Positions 9,662 to 18,957 of a stretch of DNA of 64,000 bases are shown here, piece after piece (within the stretch, counting starts at the first letter, position 1; each line of letters starts with the position of its first letter). The stretch is from contig NZ_PUHY01000006.1 in the NCBI RefSeq assembly GCF_002967765.1, forward strand, positions 186,001-250,000, in the 5' to 3' direction. A program made the position numbers and the translations under genes. Under the pieces are notes generated by a model. That model made no database searches, was not told the origin of the DNA, and worked only from the letters and a program-made list of their open reading frames with translations. This DNA is from Blastopirellula marina. GTDB lineage: Bacteria; Planctomycetota; Planctomycetia; Pirellulales; Pirellulaceae.

Positions 9662-9736
9662 TGCATGAAGAGTGGCACCTTTCGAGTTTTCACACTTCGT
9701 TAACTTTTCCCCCTACTCATTCGGAGTCCCTGTTTT

Positions 9737-10231
9737 ATGTCTCGTTGTAGCACCCTGTTGATGTTCGCGCTGGTAGCCCTTGTCTCCGTCGGATCCGCCT
9801 TTGGCGCCGATGAAGATGCCAAACCGAAAAAGAATCAGCGCAAGAATGCCAATCCTGGAATCTTTGGCCAGGTCATGAAGCTTGACCTTTCCGAAGAACA
9901 GAAAGCCAAGGTCGTGGCCATTCGCAAAGAATTTGGCCCCAAGTTGGCCGAACTGACCAAAGCCGTCGGCATGACGAAGGAAGACCGTCAAGCTCGCATG
10001 GCCGCCCAGAAAGAAGCCAAAGAAAAAGGCTTAAAGGGCAAAGAAATGCGTGATTACGTCAACGCCAAGTCTCCACTAACCGACGAGCAACAAGAAGCTC
10101 AGAAAGCGGTCATGGAACTTAACGGCAAGATTCGCGAAAAGCTGGCGAGCGTTCTGACCGACGAACAAAAAGAAAAGCTCGGTTTCAATAAGAAGAAGCC
10201 CGGTGCGAATAAAAAGAAAAAGGCCGAGTAG
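9737..10231 (+). CDS. Small secreted Lys/Glu-rich protein, Spy/LTxxQ-like
   Basis: 164 residues with a signal peptide (core LLMFALVALVSVGSAFGA). The mature protein is helical and charged and contains two copies of an LTDEQ-type motif: LDLSEEQKAKV at about 50 and VLTDEQKEKLGF at about 142. Such motifs recall the LTxxQ motif of Spy/CpxP periplasmic chaperones. The C terminus is a Lys-rich tail. It is the last gene before a strong terminator and lies 75 bases after the DUF1501 gene, so it probably belongs to the same transcription unit. A periplasmic chaperone or sensor role is only a family-level guess. Confidence 0.75.
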   Translation: MSRCSTLLMFALVALVSVGSAFGADEDAKPKKNQRKNANPGIFGQVMKLDLSEEQKAKVVAIRKEFGPKLAELTKAVGMTKEDRQARMAAQKEAKEKGLKGKEMRDYVNAKSPLTDEQQEAQKAVMELNGKIREKLASVLTDEQKEKLGFNKKKPGANKKKKAE

Positions 10232-10300
10232 GCTCCCCCCAAAGCGATCATCGCCTGCCGGAATTGGCTAAGTGCCTGCATCTGGCAGCATCGATCTGAG

Positions 10301-10331
10301 AAGCGGACCGACCAATTCGGTCCGCTTTTTT
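10301..10331 (+). terminator. Rho-independent terminator
   Basis: A perfect 11-base-pair stem, AAGCGGACCGA pairing with TCGGTCCGCTT, encloses the loop CCAAT and is followed by a run of T. It lies 70 bases after the small secreted protein gene and closes the gene group that begins with the ECF sigma factor. Confidence 0.9.
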
Positions 10332-10443
10332 CGTTTCTTGGCGGTAAAATTGTTTTTATCCAGCAAAACAGGCCCAATCCGAGCTTGCCCTGGTCGCCCC
10401 CCGTTGGCGATGATCTTGGTCACCGCGTAACCTAAACTAAGAC

Positions 10444-12036
10444 ATGAACTTCCTTCGCCACCTATTTAACCGAAACCAGACGCCTCAGCCGTGGAAAAAC
10501 CAGGGCTTGGGTCTGCTCGTGCTCCTGGTTCTGCTGGGCGCTGCGTTGATCTATGTTCCCAGTTGGATCGCCAGCATCATTCGTGAAGGCAACGAGCTTG
10601 GTGCGGTAGGCAAATGGGTCTACTTCGGGATTGTCGGTGTCGGGTCCGTTTTGGTTGTTGGCACGTTCAGTTACCTGGTCTGGACGCTGTATGTGGCCAA
10701 GCTTCGTAAAGAGCATCGTCGCGAAATCCGCAACCGTAGTCCTCACGAGCTCTCTTCCGACGAACGACGAAACGAACTCGAAGAAAACCTTCGCAATATC
10801 TCCGACCTTCAAGGCGAGATGTTCGATGGCGACTTCCGCGATCAGGTCGATCCCATGATCGATCGGATTGAAGCTAAGCTAGAAGGAGGCAATCTCGAGA
10901 TCATCGCCTTTGGGACAATCAGTAGCGGTAAGTCGTCGCTTCTGAATGCCTTAGCCGGCCGCGATACGTTCAGTATGGATGTCGTCGGCGGGACAACCGT
11001 TCACCGGAATCAGGTCGAGTGGCCCGGCAACAACAAAGTTCAATTAATCGATACCCCTGGGCTAGGTGAAGTAGATGGTGCCCTCCATCAAGAAATCGCG
11101 ACCGACTCGGCCCAAGATGCCGATATCGTTCTCTTGGTCGTCGACGGTCCGCTCAGGCATAGTGAATTCGAGCTTCTAGAACTCCTTGCTCGTATGGATA
11201 AACGGGTCTTGGTTTGTCTCAACAAAGAAGACTGGTTTACCGACAGTGACAAGGCCAAGCTGCTGCAACAGATCACGCAGCAAACCAAGGAATTCATTCA
11301 AGCGGAAGACATCCTCTCGGTTCGTTCCCGCACCACCAAACGTCGGCGTATTCGCGTGCTGCCGGATGGCCAGGAAATCGAAGAGGAAGTCGACGTCCCG
11401 CTCAGCATCGAACCACTCGCGCGCCGCATGATGCAGGTCATCAAAAAAGATGGCACCGATCTCTTGTTGGCTAACTTGTTGATGCAATCGCGCGGACTCG
11501 TCGAGAAGGCCCGTAAAGAGGTCGAAGCGTCGATCGATCGCCAAGCCAATCAGTTAATCAACCGATACATGTGGGCCGCCGGGGGTACCGGGGCCCTGAC
11601 CAGTCCGCTGCCGGTCGTCGACATCGCCGCAGGCGTGGCAATATCGACCAAAATGGTCGTCGACTTGGCGAAGATCTATCGCCAGGATGTCGATCTTGAT
11701 GTGGCCGTGAGCCTGCTTGGGCAACTGGGCAAACAGCTTTTGGGTTACCTTGGAGTTCAATTAGCCGCTCCGGTAATTACCATGGCGGTGGCCTCGATGC
11801 TGAAGAGTGTCCCGGGCCTTGGAACAATCACTGGCGGTGCCCTGCAAGGTATCGTGATGGCGTTGGTCACCCGCTGGATCGGTAGTGTCTTCATGGTCTA
11901 CTTCAAAAATGGTATGCAGGAACCGGAAGGTGGTTTGGCCGCGCTTGCCCGCCGCGAGTGGGAGAACGTGACCGATACTCAGTACCTGCGAAAATTGGTT
12001 CAGGAAGCTCGACAACGCTATGCAGAACGAAAGTAA
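10444..12036 (+). CDS. Membrane-anchored dynamin/Era-like GTPase with DUF697-type C terminus
   Basis: 530 residues. Two transmembrane helices (about 22-44 and 59-82) precede a GTPase domain. Its motifs are visible: the G1 P-loop GTISSGKS (157-164), G3 DTPGLGEVDG, and G4 NKED followed by a charged region. The C-terminal 170 residues (from about TSPLPVVDIAAGVAIS) are hydrophobic and resemble DUF697, found in YcjF-like and other bacterial GTPases. It would act at the inner membrane, coupling GTP hydrolysis to an unknown process. The next gene overlaps its end by 17 bases and encodes a related GTPase without N-terminal helices, so the two are probably made together and may form a complex. No strong Shine-Dalgarno sequence precedes the ATG. 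Confidence 0.85.
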   Translation: MNFLRHLFNRNQTPQPWKNQGLGLLVLLVLLGAALIYVPSWIASIIREGNELGAVGKWVYFGIVGVGSVLVVGTFSYLVWTLYVAKLRKEHRREIRNRSPHELSSDERRNELEENLRNISDLQGEMFDGDFRDQVDPMIDRIEAKLEGGNLEIIAFGTISSGKSSLLNALAGRDTFSMDVVGGTTVHRNQVEWPGNNKVQLIDTPGLGEVDGALHQEIATDSAQDADIVLLVVDGPLRHSEFELLELLARMDKRVLVCLNKEDWFTDSDKAKLLQQITQQTKEFIQAEDILSVRSRTTKRRRIRVLPDGQEIEEEVDVPLSIEPLARRMMQVIKKDGTDLLLANLLMQSRGLVEKARKEVEASIDRQANQLINRYMWAAGGTGALTSPLPVVDIAAGVAISTKMVVDLAKIYRQDVDLDVAVSLLGQLGKQLLGYLGVQLAAPVITMAVASMLKSVPGLGTITGGALQGIVMALVTRWIGSVFMVYFKNGMQEPEGGLAALARREWENVTDTQYLRKLVQEARQRYAERK

Positions 12037-13465
12037 CGCCCCAAAGGAGAGCGATTCCGATCTGCCGCCGACCAATCCCACGCCGGAAAACACGAGCGAG
12101 GAAGCGGCCTTGGCTAAGGCAGAATCGAGTACGGCGTCCAATCTCTCTGACGACCGCCGCTATCTTGATGCGCTGCAATCGGTCCGCCACACTCTTGATC
12201 GCTTCCGCGGTTGCAGCGAGCAGGAAAAGGAACTGCTACGTCAGGACCTGAGCCAGCTGCAAACCATGGAGACGAAGCTAACCTCAGGCCGGGTCGAGAT
12301 TGTTGTCTTCGGCGAAATCAGCACCGGGAAGTCAGCGTTGATCAATGCGTTGGTCGGTGAAGCCGTGACCGAAGTCGATATCCAAGGAGGCTGGACGAAA
12401 GAAATCTGGCACGTTGCCTGGAATGGCGCCGGTTACCGAATCCCAGGATTGGCCAATAGCGAAGTCGTGCTGATCGATACGCCAGGCATCAACGAGGTAG
12501 GTGGTGCTGATCGAGGTGAGATGGCCCAAGATACCGCTCGCCAGGCGGACGTCATCCTGTTCGTCATCGATTCCGACTTAAACGAAACCGAGTATTCGGC
12601 GTTAGTAGCGTTGGCTTCAGTCAACAAACCGATCATCGTGGTGTTAAACAAGGTCGACCTCTACTCCAAGAAAGAGCGTGAACGTCTCGACGAGATCCTG
12701 GCACAGCGTTTGGAAGGCATCGTTCCGCTCGAAAGTATTGTCGAAACCGCCGCTCAACCGAAGGAAGTTGAGTACATCATCCAACAAGCGGACGGCACCG
12801 AACGAAGCGAATGGCGAAATCCACCTCCCAAGATTGAAGACTTGAAACTGCGGCTCTTGGAAGTGTTGGAAGAGGACGGTTTAGGCTTACTGGCACTTAA
12901 CGCAGCGATGTACGCAGCTGACAAGTCGGATCGTGTTGCCGCGTTAAAAGTGAAGATCCGCGATCGACGTGCGAATCAAACGGTTTGGAGCTTCGCGGTT
13001 GCTAAAGCAGTGGCCGTCGGTGCGAATCCGGCCGCGTTCTTCGATGTCCTGGGTGGAAGTGCCGTCGATCTCGCGATGCTGCGAGCGTTGGCGCACATCT
13101 ACGGCATCGATATGACTTGGTCCAACGTCGAAAAGTTGGCAACCAGCATCCTTCAAGCCGCCGGCTGGACCATTACCGCGGAACTCGGTACACATGCCCT
13201 CAGTTCGTTCGTCAAAGCAGCGACCCTCGGCTGGGGAACCGTGCTGACGGCACTTCCCCAAGGTGCCGCGGCTGGCTACGGTTCCTACATTGTTGGCAAG
13301 GCAGCGAAGTACTACTTCGAGCATGGCGCAAGCTGGGGCGACGAAGGTCCAAAGACGGTGGTGAAACGGATTCTGGCGGAAACCGACAAGAAATCAGTGC
13401 TTCAAGATCTCAAGCAAGAGATCCAGAAGAAGCTACACCTTAATCGTCACTCGGACGACAAATAG
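12020..13465 (+). CDS. Second GTPase of the pair, soluble N terminus, DUF697-type C terminus
   Basis: 481 residues. A charged N-terminal region (about 1-90) lacks transmembrane helices, unlike the upstream paralogue. The GTPase domain has G1 GEISTGKS (98-105), G3 DTPGINEVGG and G4 NKVD. The C-terminal part (from about 320) contains Ala/Gly-rich hydrophobic stretches like those of DUF697. The ATG lies inside the last codons of the upstream GTPase gene (17-base overlap), indicating translational coupling. The shared FGxISxGKS motif and domain order suggest an ancient duplication. It may be recruited to the membrane by its partner. The biological process is unknown. Confidence 0.85.
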   Translation: MQNESNAPKESDSDLPPTNPTPENTSEEAALAKAESSTASNLSDDRRYLDALQSVRHTLDRFRGCSEQEKELLRQDLSQLQTMETKLTSGRVEIVVFGEISTGKSALINALVGEAVTEVDIQGGWTKEIWHVAWNGAGYRIPGLANSEVVLIDTPGINEVGGADRGEMAQDTARQADVILFVIDSDLNETEYSALVALASVNKPIIVVLNKVDLYSKKERERLDEILAQRLEGIVPLESIVETAAQPKEVEYIIQQADGTERSEWRNPPPKIEDLKLRLLEVLEEDGLGLLALNAAMYAADKSDRVAALKVKIRDRRANQTVWSFAVAKAVAVGANPAAFFDVLGGSAVDLAMLRALAHIYGIDMTWSNVEKLATSILQAAGWTITAELGTHALSSFVKAATLGWGTVLTALPQGAAAGYGSYIVGKAAKYYFEHGASWGDEGPKTVVKRILAETDKKSVLQDLKQEIQKKLHLNRHSDDK

Positions 13466-13479
13466 CTTACGCCCGGCGG

Positions 13480-13902
13480 TTACGTTTGGGGATGCTTTTG
13501 CTCGACTTCGTCGATACCACGTTGGATCAGTGCTGTAAGGACGTCTTGATCGACGTCCTCGAGCTTTTTGATGTAGAGACAACCTTTGCCAGTCTTGTGT
13601 TTGCCTAGCTTGGCCAACAAATCGGCACTTTGCTGAATGTCGCAGCTGAGGTAGAGACTCAACTGGCTCTTACGTGGGGCGAACCCCACGATCATCATGT
13701 CTCCCTCGTGACCCGATGCGTACTTGTAGTGATACGCGCCGAACCCGACGATGCTTGGCCCCCACATTACCGCTTTCTCGCCGGTAGCGGACTTCATCAT
13801 CTTCACGAGTTGTTTACAGTCTTTTCGCTGTTGAGGATCTTCCAGTTCGTTGATGAACTTGGTGGGACTAACACCGGTTGGCTTCGTCTTATTTTCCGCC
13901 AT
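13480..13902 (-). CDS. DUF1801 domain protein
   Basis: 140 residues, the usual size for DUF1801. Recognisable features are the N-terminal helix with QQRKDCKQLVKMM, the MWGPSIVGFGAYHYKY core and the later KTGKGCLYIKKLEDVD segment. This fold (YdhG-like) is small and cytoplasmic, and its role is not established. The gene ends 14 bases from the end of the second GTPase gene, to which it is convergent. It lies downstream of the aldolase gene on the same strand with a gap of about 70 bases, so it may be read from the sugar-phosphate operon. Confidence 0.85.
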   Translation of the reverse strand: MAENKTKPTGVSPTKFINELEDPQQRKDCKQLVKMMKSATGEKAVMWGPSIVGFGAYHYKYASGHEGDMMIVGFAPRKSQLSLYLSCDIQQSADLLAKLGKHKTGKGCLYIKKLEDVDQDVLTALIQRGIDEVEQKHPQT

Positions 13903-13974
13903 CTTCCGATTTCACCTCAGCAGCGTTGCGACCATTGGGCTTTCACAAGCAATTCACTCATCCACAAACCGACA

Positions 13975-14862
13975 CTACGTGATCGACGCGTCATAGATCT
14001 TTTGGATCGAAGTATCGAGCATCGAGTTGAACTCTTCGTCGGTTTGCTTCGCCGAAAGTCCTTCCAGCAAAGCACGCGAGAAACTGGCCACCACGCCATG
14101 ATTTGCCCGTAGTTTGCCGTCTGCTTCCTGTTGGGAATAACCGCCCGACAGGGCCACCACGCGAACGATTGCCGGATGGTTCACGAAGTCCGCGTAAAGG
14201 TCTGCCTTTTCAGGCAGGGTCAGCTTCAGCATGACCAACTTGCCATCGTCCAGGGCGTCCAGCTTGGCGGAAATTGCTGCTTTGAGCAGGTCTTCTGCTT
14301 TCGCTTTCTCGGGGCAATGGATATCAACTTCCGGTTCGATAATCGGCACCAAGCCAGCTGCGATGATTTGCTCAGCGACCTCAAACTGCTGATCAACGAT
14401 CTTGGTAATTCCGCTAGGACTAGCCTGCTTGATTACCGAACGCATTTTCGTGCCGAAGATATGCTTCGCATTGGCTCGCTCTAGTAGCTCGGCCAGTTGA
14501 GGCATTGGCTTCATGATTTGAACGCCATCGTCTTCCGCCGCAAGTCCCTTATCGACTTTCAGGAAAGGAACCACGTTCTTGACTTCCCACAGGTAGTCCG
14601 CGGTTGGCTGACCTTCGATCGCACGATCCATCGTTCCTTCAAACAAGATCGCGCCGAGGATCCGTTCTCCAGTGAACCCAGGACTGGTGATCACGCGGCT
14701 ACGCATTTGATGCACCAGGTCGAACATCTCTTCTTCGTTCGACCAAGCGTCGCCAGCCACGCCGTACAACTCCAGGGCATGTGGCGTACTGCCACCGCTT
14801 TGATCCAAAGCAGCGACAAACCCTGGATGGGACTTCATCTTTTTCAATTGTGCTTCGTTCAT
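13975..14862 (-). CDS. fda: Class I fructose-bisphosphate aldolase
   Basis: 295 residues, matching the length of bacterial class I fructose-1,6-bisphosphate aldolases. Conserved segments include [17 protein letters not shown] near the N terminus, [27 protein letters not shown] and [14 protein letters not shown]. The lysine of VMLKLTLP fits the Schiff-base position. It would cleave fructose-1,6-bisphosphate into glyceraldehyde-3-phosphate and dihydroxyacetone phosphate in the cytosol. The ATG overlaps the TGA of the phosphoglucose isomerase gene (ATGA), so the two are translationally coupled and supply consecutive parts of glycolysis or gluconeogenesis. Confidence 0.93.
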   Translation of the reverse strand: MNEAQLKKMKSHPGFVAALDQSGGSTPHALELYGVAGDAWSNEEEMFDLVHQMRSRVITSPGFTGERILGAILFEGTMDRAIEGQPTADYLWEVKNVVPFLKVDKGLAAEDDGVQIMKPMPQLAELLERANAKHIFGTKMRSVIKQASPSGITKIVDQQFEVAEQIIAAGLVPIIEPEVDIHCPEKAKAEDLLKAAISAKLDALDDGKLVMLKLTLPEKADLYADFVNHPAIVRVVALSGGYSQQEADGKLRANHGVVASFSRALLEGLSAKQTDEEFNSMLDTSIQKIYDASIT

Positions 14863-16502
14863 GGCATCCCTTTCATCTTGCGATAGATTCGGATCAGGTT
14901 GTTGGTGGAACTATCGTGTTCCAGTTCCGGCTGCTCCGAAGACTCTAGTTCGGGAATAATACGCTGGGCCAGTTTCTTACCGAGTTCGACCCCCCATTGA
15001 TCGAACGAATCAATGTTCCAAATGATCCCTTGCGTGAAGACGCTGTGTTCATACAACGCAACTAGTTTACCCAAGAGAGCCGGCGTCAGGCTTTCTGCGA
15101 GCAGCACGTTGGAAGGTCGATTCCCTTCAAACACACGGTGAGGCACCAGCCAATCGGCGGTTCCTTCGGCTTTGACTTCTTCGGCTGTCTTGCCGAACGC
15201 CAGTGCTTCCGCTTGGGCGAAAACGTTGGCCTGGAGCATGTCATGATGACGCCCCAGTGGGTTTAGCGACTTGCCGAACGCGATGAAGTCGCAAGGAATC
15301 AGTCGCGTTCCCTGGTGAATCAGCTGATAGAACGAGTGCTGGCCGTTCGTGCCCGGCTCGCCGAACAAGATCGGTCCGGTGTTGTAGTCGACGCGTTTGC
15401 CATCGACGGTGATGTACTTGCCGTTGCTCTCCATCGATAGCTGCTGCAAGTAGGCAGGGAAACGTTTTAAGTATTGATCGTACGGCAACACGGCGACCGT
15501 TTCCGCGCCGAAGAAATCGTTGTACCAGATCGACAGCAGCCCCATCAAAACCGGCAAGTTTTCCTCGAAGGGAGCGGTGCGGAAATGCTCGTCCATTTCG
15601 TGGAAACCACTCAACATTTCCAGGAAGCCTTCCGGACCAATGGCCAGCATCGTCGAAAGACCGATCGACGAGTCCATCGAATAACGACCACCAACCCAAT
15701 CCCAGAAACCAAACATATTGGCCGTATCGATACCAAATTCGGTAACCTTCTCGGCGTTGGTCGAAACCGCGACAAAGTGCTTGGCAACCGAGCTTGCTTC
15801 GCCACCAAACGCCGCCAGCGACCAGTCACGGGCCGTGTTGGCATTGGTCATCGTTTCCAAGGTGGTAAACGTCTTGGAGGCCACGATGAAAAGAGTCTCT
15901 TCCGGATCGAGATCAATCACCGCTTCCGCGAAGTCGGTACCATCGACATTCGAGACAAAGCGGAAGGTGAGATCACGCTGGCAATAATGCTTCAGCGCTT
16001 CATAGGCCATCACGGGGCCAAGGTCGGAACCGCCGATGCCGATGTTAACGATGTTCTTGATTCGCTTGCCGGAATGCCCCTTCCATTCCCCAGAGCGAAC
16101 ACGATTAGCAAACGCGGTCATCCGGTCGAGAACTTCATGTACGCCAGGAACAACGTTTTCGCCATCGACAGTGATGGTCGATCCACGTGGGGCCCGCAAT
16201 GCGACGTGCAGTACGGCACGGTCTTCGGTCAGATTGATTTTCTCACCGCTGAACATCGCATCGATACGTTCGCGGAGGCCTGACTCCTTGGCCAAGTCGA
16301 CCAGCAGCTTGAGGGTTTCTTTCGTGACGCGATTCTTTGAGTAGTCGAGAAATAGGCCTACCGCCTCGGTCGACATTTGCTCGCCACGCTTTGGATCGTC
16401 GGCAAACATCTGCCGCATGTGCAGATCACGGATTTCTTCAAAGTGAGCAGTCAGCTTTTTCCATGCTTGACGATCAGAAAGGGATTGAATCTGAGCGGTC
16501 AC
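14859..16502 (-). CDS. pgi: Glucose-6-phosphate isomerase
   Basis: About 547 residues, the length of the large bacterial/eukaryotic type. Signature segments are present: [34 protein letters not shown] and the C-terminal [10 protein letters not shown], plus the SIS-fold motif [11 protein letters not shown]. It interconverts glucose-6-phosphate and fructose-6-phosphate in the cytosol. The open frame reaches a TTG at 16523. The GTG at 16502 is preferred because AGGAG lies six bases before it, whereas the TTG has no Shine-Dalgarno sequence. It is the first gene of a unit with the class I aldolase, and a candidate promoter lies about 125 bases upstream. Confidence 0.95.
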   Translation of the reverse strand: MTAQIQSLSDRQAWKKLTAHFEEIRDLHMRQMFADDPKRGEQMSTEAVGLFLDYSKNRVTKETLKLLVDLAKESGLRERIDAMFSGEKINLTEDRAVLHVALRAPRGSTITVDGENVVPGVHEVLDRMTAFANRVRSGEWKGHSGKRIKNIVNIGIGGSDLGPVMAYEALKHYCQRDLTFRFVSNVDGTDFAEAVIDLDPEETLFIVASKTFTTLETMTNANTARDWSLAAFGGEASSVAKHFVAVSTNAEKVTEFGIDTANMFGFWDWVGGRYSMDSSIGLSTMLAIGPEGFLEMLSGFHEMDEHFRTAPFEENLPVLMGLLSIWYNDFFGAETVAVLPYDQYLKRFPAYLQQLSMESNGKYITVDGKRVDYNTGPILFGEPGTNGQHSFYQLIHQGTRLIPCDFIAFGKSLNPLGRHHDMLQANVFAQAEALAFGKTAEEVKAEGTADWLVPHRVFEGNRPSNVLLAESLTPALLGKLVALYEHSVFTQGIIWNIDSFDQWGVELGKKLAQRIIPELESSEQPELEHDSSTNNLIRIYRKMKGMP

Positions 16503-16627
16503 AGTTTTCTCCTGGGTAGGCAATCTCGAGCACGTATATCAGGTCACCGTCGGGGCGACAATTATCTCGTTGGCAACTGCCTGGCATCCCGTCAGCAGCG
16601 ATGGATGGCATGGCAGCAGCATCCCTT

Positions 16628-16656
16628 ATTGTACGGTTTGAGGAAATGAGTCTGAA
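16628..16656 (-). promoter_or_regulatory. Candidate sigma-70-type promoter of pgi-aldolase unit
   Basis: On the complement, TTCAGA and TACAAT are separated by exactly 17 bases. The -10 differs from consensus at one position and the -35 at two. It lies about 125 bases before the GTG start of the isomerase gene, leaving a leader of roughly 115 bases. Confidence 0.4.
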
Positions 16657-16721
16657 ACCCGGGTGCCGTTAAGATTATTCACGACTGCCTGATTCCTTTC
16701 CGAGCTATTGCTATCTTGCTG

Positions 16722-16856
16722 CTACCAAACGCCATCCTCGCCCGCCAGTCCATCGATCCGAAAGTAGACACCAACCACGCAAATTCCAATCGACCAAAAG
16801 AAGATACGACCAAGCGCCAGACCGCCAACAAGCCAAATTCACCTCCCAATAGGCAT
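16722..16856 (-). pseudogene. Possible remnant of a small membrane protein with an internal TGA
   Basis: From an ATG at 16856 the complement reads five codons, a TGA, then 38 open codons ending at TAG (16722-16724). The open stretch codes for a strongly hydrophobic segment (FFWSIGICVVGVYFRIDG), which looks like one transmembrane helix with a charged end. The internal stop or a lost start suggests a decayed gene or a sequencing error. It lies within the gap of about 640 bases between pgi and the sugar isomerase gene, downstream of a 17-codon frame on the same strand. The gap otherwise holds only the pgi promoter and nothing else I recognise. This is a weak call based on hydrophobicity alone. 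Confidence 0.25.
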
Positions 16857-16891
16857 AACGCCTTCTAGCCAACTCGATCCTATTTGAAACC

Positions 16892-16945
16892 CTAGGCTGG
16901 CTTCTTATCCTGCTCTTCGTCCAGGTTGATATCGAACTGCGACAT
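16892..16945 (-). CDS. Possible 17-residue peptide, acidic
   Basis: A short frame MSQFDINLDEEQDKKPA runs from ATG (16943-16945) to TAG, with GAGGGA about seven bases before the start. The peptide is acidic with a lysine pair near the end. It may be the true start of a small membrane protein whose hydrophobic part, 36 bases further on in a different frame, has been separated by mutations. It may also be a leader peptide or a chance frame. The Shine-Dalgarno sequence is the only positive evidence. Confidence 0.25.
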   Translation of the reverse strand: MSQFDINLDEEQDKKPA

Positions 16946-17144
16946 GGTTGATCCCTCGAGGCAAGTATCTAGCTGGCGTTTACGGGCAATTCATCAACAT
17001 AGCAGCAGCGATAGCAATTCCCAGCTTTTTCTTGCGATGTTAACCCAAGTCATGGCCCCTCCACTTTCTCTCCAATTCGGTACACTGAAAGAATGCAACG
17101 CTTGAAAGAAGAATCCCCGCGGATTTCACCATGGAGCGGTCCAC

Positions 17145-18092
17145 ATGATGCAACTTGGTTTTGTTACCGCAATCATCCCGGAAGCAGATCTCGAACAGGT
17201 ATTCGCTACGGCTGCGGCGTACGATTATGACTGCGTAGAAGTCGCCTGCTGGCCAGCGAAAGGTCCTGGACAAAGCTATGGCGGTACGGCGCATATCGAC
17301 GTCGCCAAGCTGGATACTCGCTACGTCGCGGAAATTAAGCAACTGATGCACAAGTATGAAGTGCAGATCAGTGCCCTAGCCTACTACCCGAATCCGCTAT
17401 CCACCAACGAGGAGGAAGCGAAGGTCGCAACAGATCATATCTGCCAGGTGATCGCGGCTGCGGCCGAACTAGGCATTGGGCAGATGAATACTTTCATCGG
17501 ACGCGATCCAGCCAAGTCGGTCGACGAAAATTGGCCACGCATGCTCGACACATGGGGCCCTCTGATCGAATTCGCTGAGCAGTATCAAGTAAAGGTTGGG
17601 ATCGAGAATTGTCCCATGTTGTTCAACGATCAACAGTGGCCAGGTGGACTTAATCTGGCAACGACTCCGGCGATCTGGCGTCGCTTGTTTCAAGATCTTT
17701 CAAGCTCCGCGTTAGGCTTGAACTACGATCCCTCGCATTTGGTTTGGCAGCAGATCGACTATCTACAACCGCTGAAAGAGTTCGCATCGCGCCTGTTTCA
17801 TGTCCATGCCAAGGATACTCGAGTTGATTGGCACGCTTTAAAGGATGCCGGTATTTATGCGATGCCGACTCACTTTCACGCCGACAAACTGCCCGGCCTG
17901 GGGGACGTCGACTGGGGGAGCTTCGTGGCTATGCTGGGCAACGTTGGCTATCGCGGCCCGGTTTGTGTCGAGGTGGAAGACGCCGCGTACGAAGGATCTC
18001 TCGATGACCGTTACCTGGCCTTAAAACAAAGCAGCCATTACTTGCGCAACTTCATTCCACGCCGTTATTCCACGATTCCTACGCGAAAGTAA
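17145..18092 (+). CDS. Sugar phosphate isomerase/epimerase (xylose-isomerase-like TIM barrel)
   Basis: 315 residues with the pattern of the AP-endonuclease-2/xylose-isomerase-like TIM barrel. Typical segments are the IENCPM strand end, LNYDPSHLVWQQ with a metal-binding Asp-x-x-His, FHVHAKDT and CVEVEDAAYEGS. These Glu, His and Asp residues match the divalent-metal site of the family. The substrate is probably a sugar or sugar phosphate, but it cannot be told from the sequence. GGAG lies eight bases before the first of two adjacent ATG codons. The deoxyribose-phosphate aldolase gene follows after six bases, so both may serve one pentose or nucleoside-breakdown route. Confidence 0.85.
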   Translation: MMQLGFVTAIIPEADLEQVFATAAAYDYDCVEVACWPAKGPGQSYGGTAHIDVAKLDTRYVAEIKQLMHKYEVQISALAYYPNPLSTNEEEAKVATDHICQVIAAAAELGIGQMNTFIGRDPAKSVDENWPRMLDTWGPLIEFAEQYQVKVGIENCPMLFNDQQWPGGLNLATTPAIWRRLFQDLSSSALGLNYDPSHLVWQQIDYLQPLKEFASRLFHVHAKDTRVDWHALKDAGIYAMPTHFHADKLPGLGDVDWGSFVAMLGNVGYRGPVCVEVEDAAYEGSLDDRYLALKQSSHYLRNFIPRRYSTIPTRK

Positions 18093-18098
18093 ACGTCC

Positions 18099-18881
18099 AT
18101 GAAATACCGGTACGAAGATCTGGCCAAGATGATCGACCACGCTCTCTTACATCCCACGCTGACTGATGCCGAGCTTGAGTCGGGCTGCCAGGCTGCGATC
18201 GCTTATGAAGTCGCTTCTGTCTGCATCAAACCCTACTATGTCAAACGTGCCGTGGAAATCTTAGCCGGCAGCGGCGTCGCAGTTGGAACCGTAATCGGTT
18301 TTCCCCATGGAAGTAACAGCACTGAAGTTAAACGATACGAGACCGAACAGGCGTGTCGTGACGGGGCTGTCGAAATCGACATGGTGATCAACATTGGTAA
18401 GGCAATGAGCGGCGATTGGGACTTCGTGTTTCACGATATCCAAGCGGTCTGTCAGGAAGCCCACCGCCATGGTGCGAAGGTAAAAGTCATCCTCGAGAAC
18501 GACTACCTGGGCAGCGGCGGAGCTGGCCTAACGAGCGATCAACTAAAAACCAAGCTTTGCCAAATCTGCGAAGCGGCAGGCGCCGACTGGGTGAAAACCT
18601 CCACAGGCTTCGGCTTCGTCAAGCAAGATGGTGGGGGCTACGGCTATCAGGGTGCTACGGAACACGATCTCAAGTTAATGCGAAAAGCTTGTTCCGCGAA
18701 CGTTCAAGTGAAAGCATCCGGCGGTGTGCGTGACTTAAAGGGTCTGGTCCGCGTGCAAGAACTTGGAGCAACGCGTTGTGGTACGAGCGCGACCCGGGCA
18801 ATCCTAGATGCCTACAACGCTGATAAGCCGATCGAATCGAGTCCCAGCAAAAGCGGGCAACTGGGGCAAGGCGGCTATTAA
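18099..18881 (+). CDS. deoC: Deoxyribose-phosphate aldolase
   Basis: 260 residues, slightly longer than the usual 220-250. Class I aldolase residues are visible: Asp94 in EIDMVINIG, the Schiff-base Lys166 in DWVKTSTGFG and Lys205 in VKASGGVR, which lowers its pKa. It splits 2-deoxyribose-5-phosphate into acetaldehyde and glyceraldehyde-3-phosphate in the cytosol during deoxynucleoside breakdown. The last 20 residues are a Ser/Gly-rich tail. It begins six bases after the sugar isomerase gene and is surely in the same transcript. Confidence 0.95.
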   Translation: MKYRYEDLAKMIDHALLHPTLTDAELESGCQAAIAYEVASVCIKPYYVKRAVEILAGSGVAVGTVIGFPHGSNSTEVKRYETEQACRDGAVEIDMVINIGKAMSGDWDFVFHDIQAVCQEAHRHGAKVKVILENDYLGSGGAGLTSDQLKTKLCQICEAAGADWVKTSTGFGFVKQDGGGYGYQGATEHDLKLMRKACSANVQVKASGGVRDLKGLVRVQELGATRCGTSATRAILDAYNADKPIESSPSKSGQLGQGGY

Positions 18882-18957
18882 TTCGTCACCTTTCGCGGCT
18901 TAAGCGTAGAATGGAGAGATCACGATTTCCTGCCTGCCGTTTTGCCTACCGAAGAAA

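Noticed and set aside
15474-16283. 269-codon open frame opposite pgi
   Set aside because: It lies fully antisense to a clear glucose-6-phosphate isomerase and its translation has no hydrophobic or domain pattern. It arises from codon bias.
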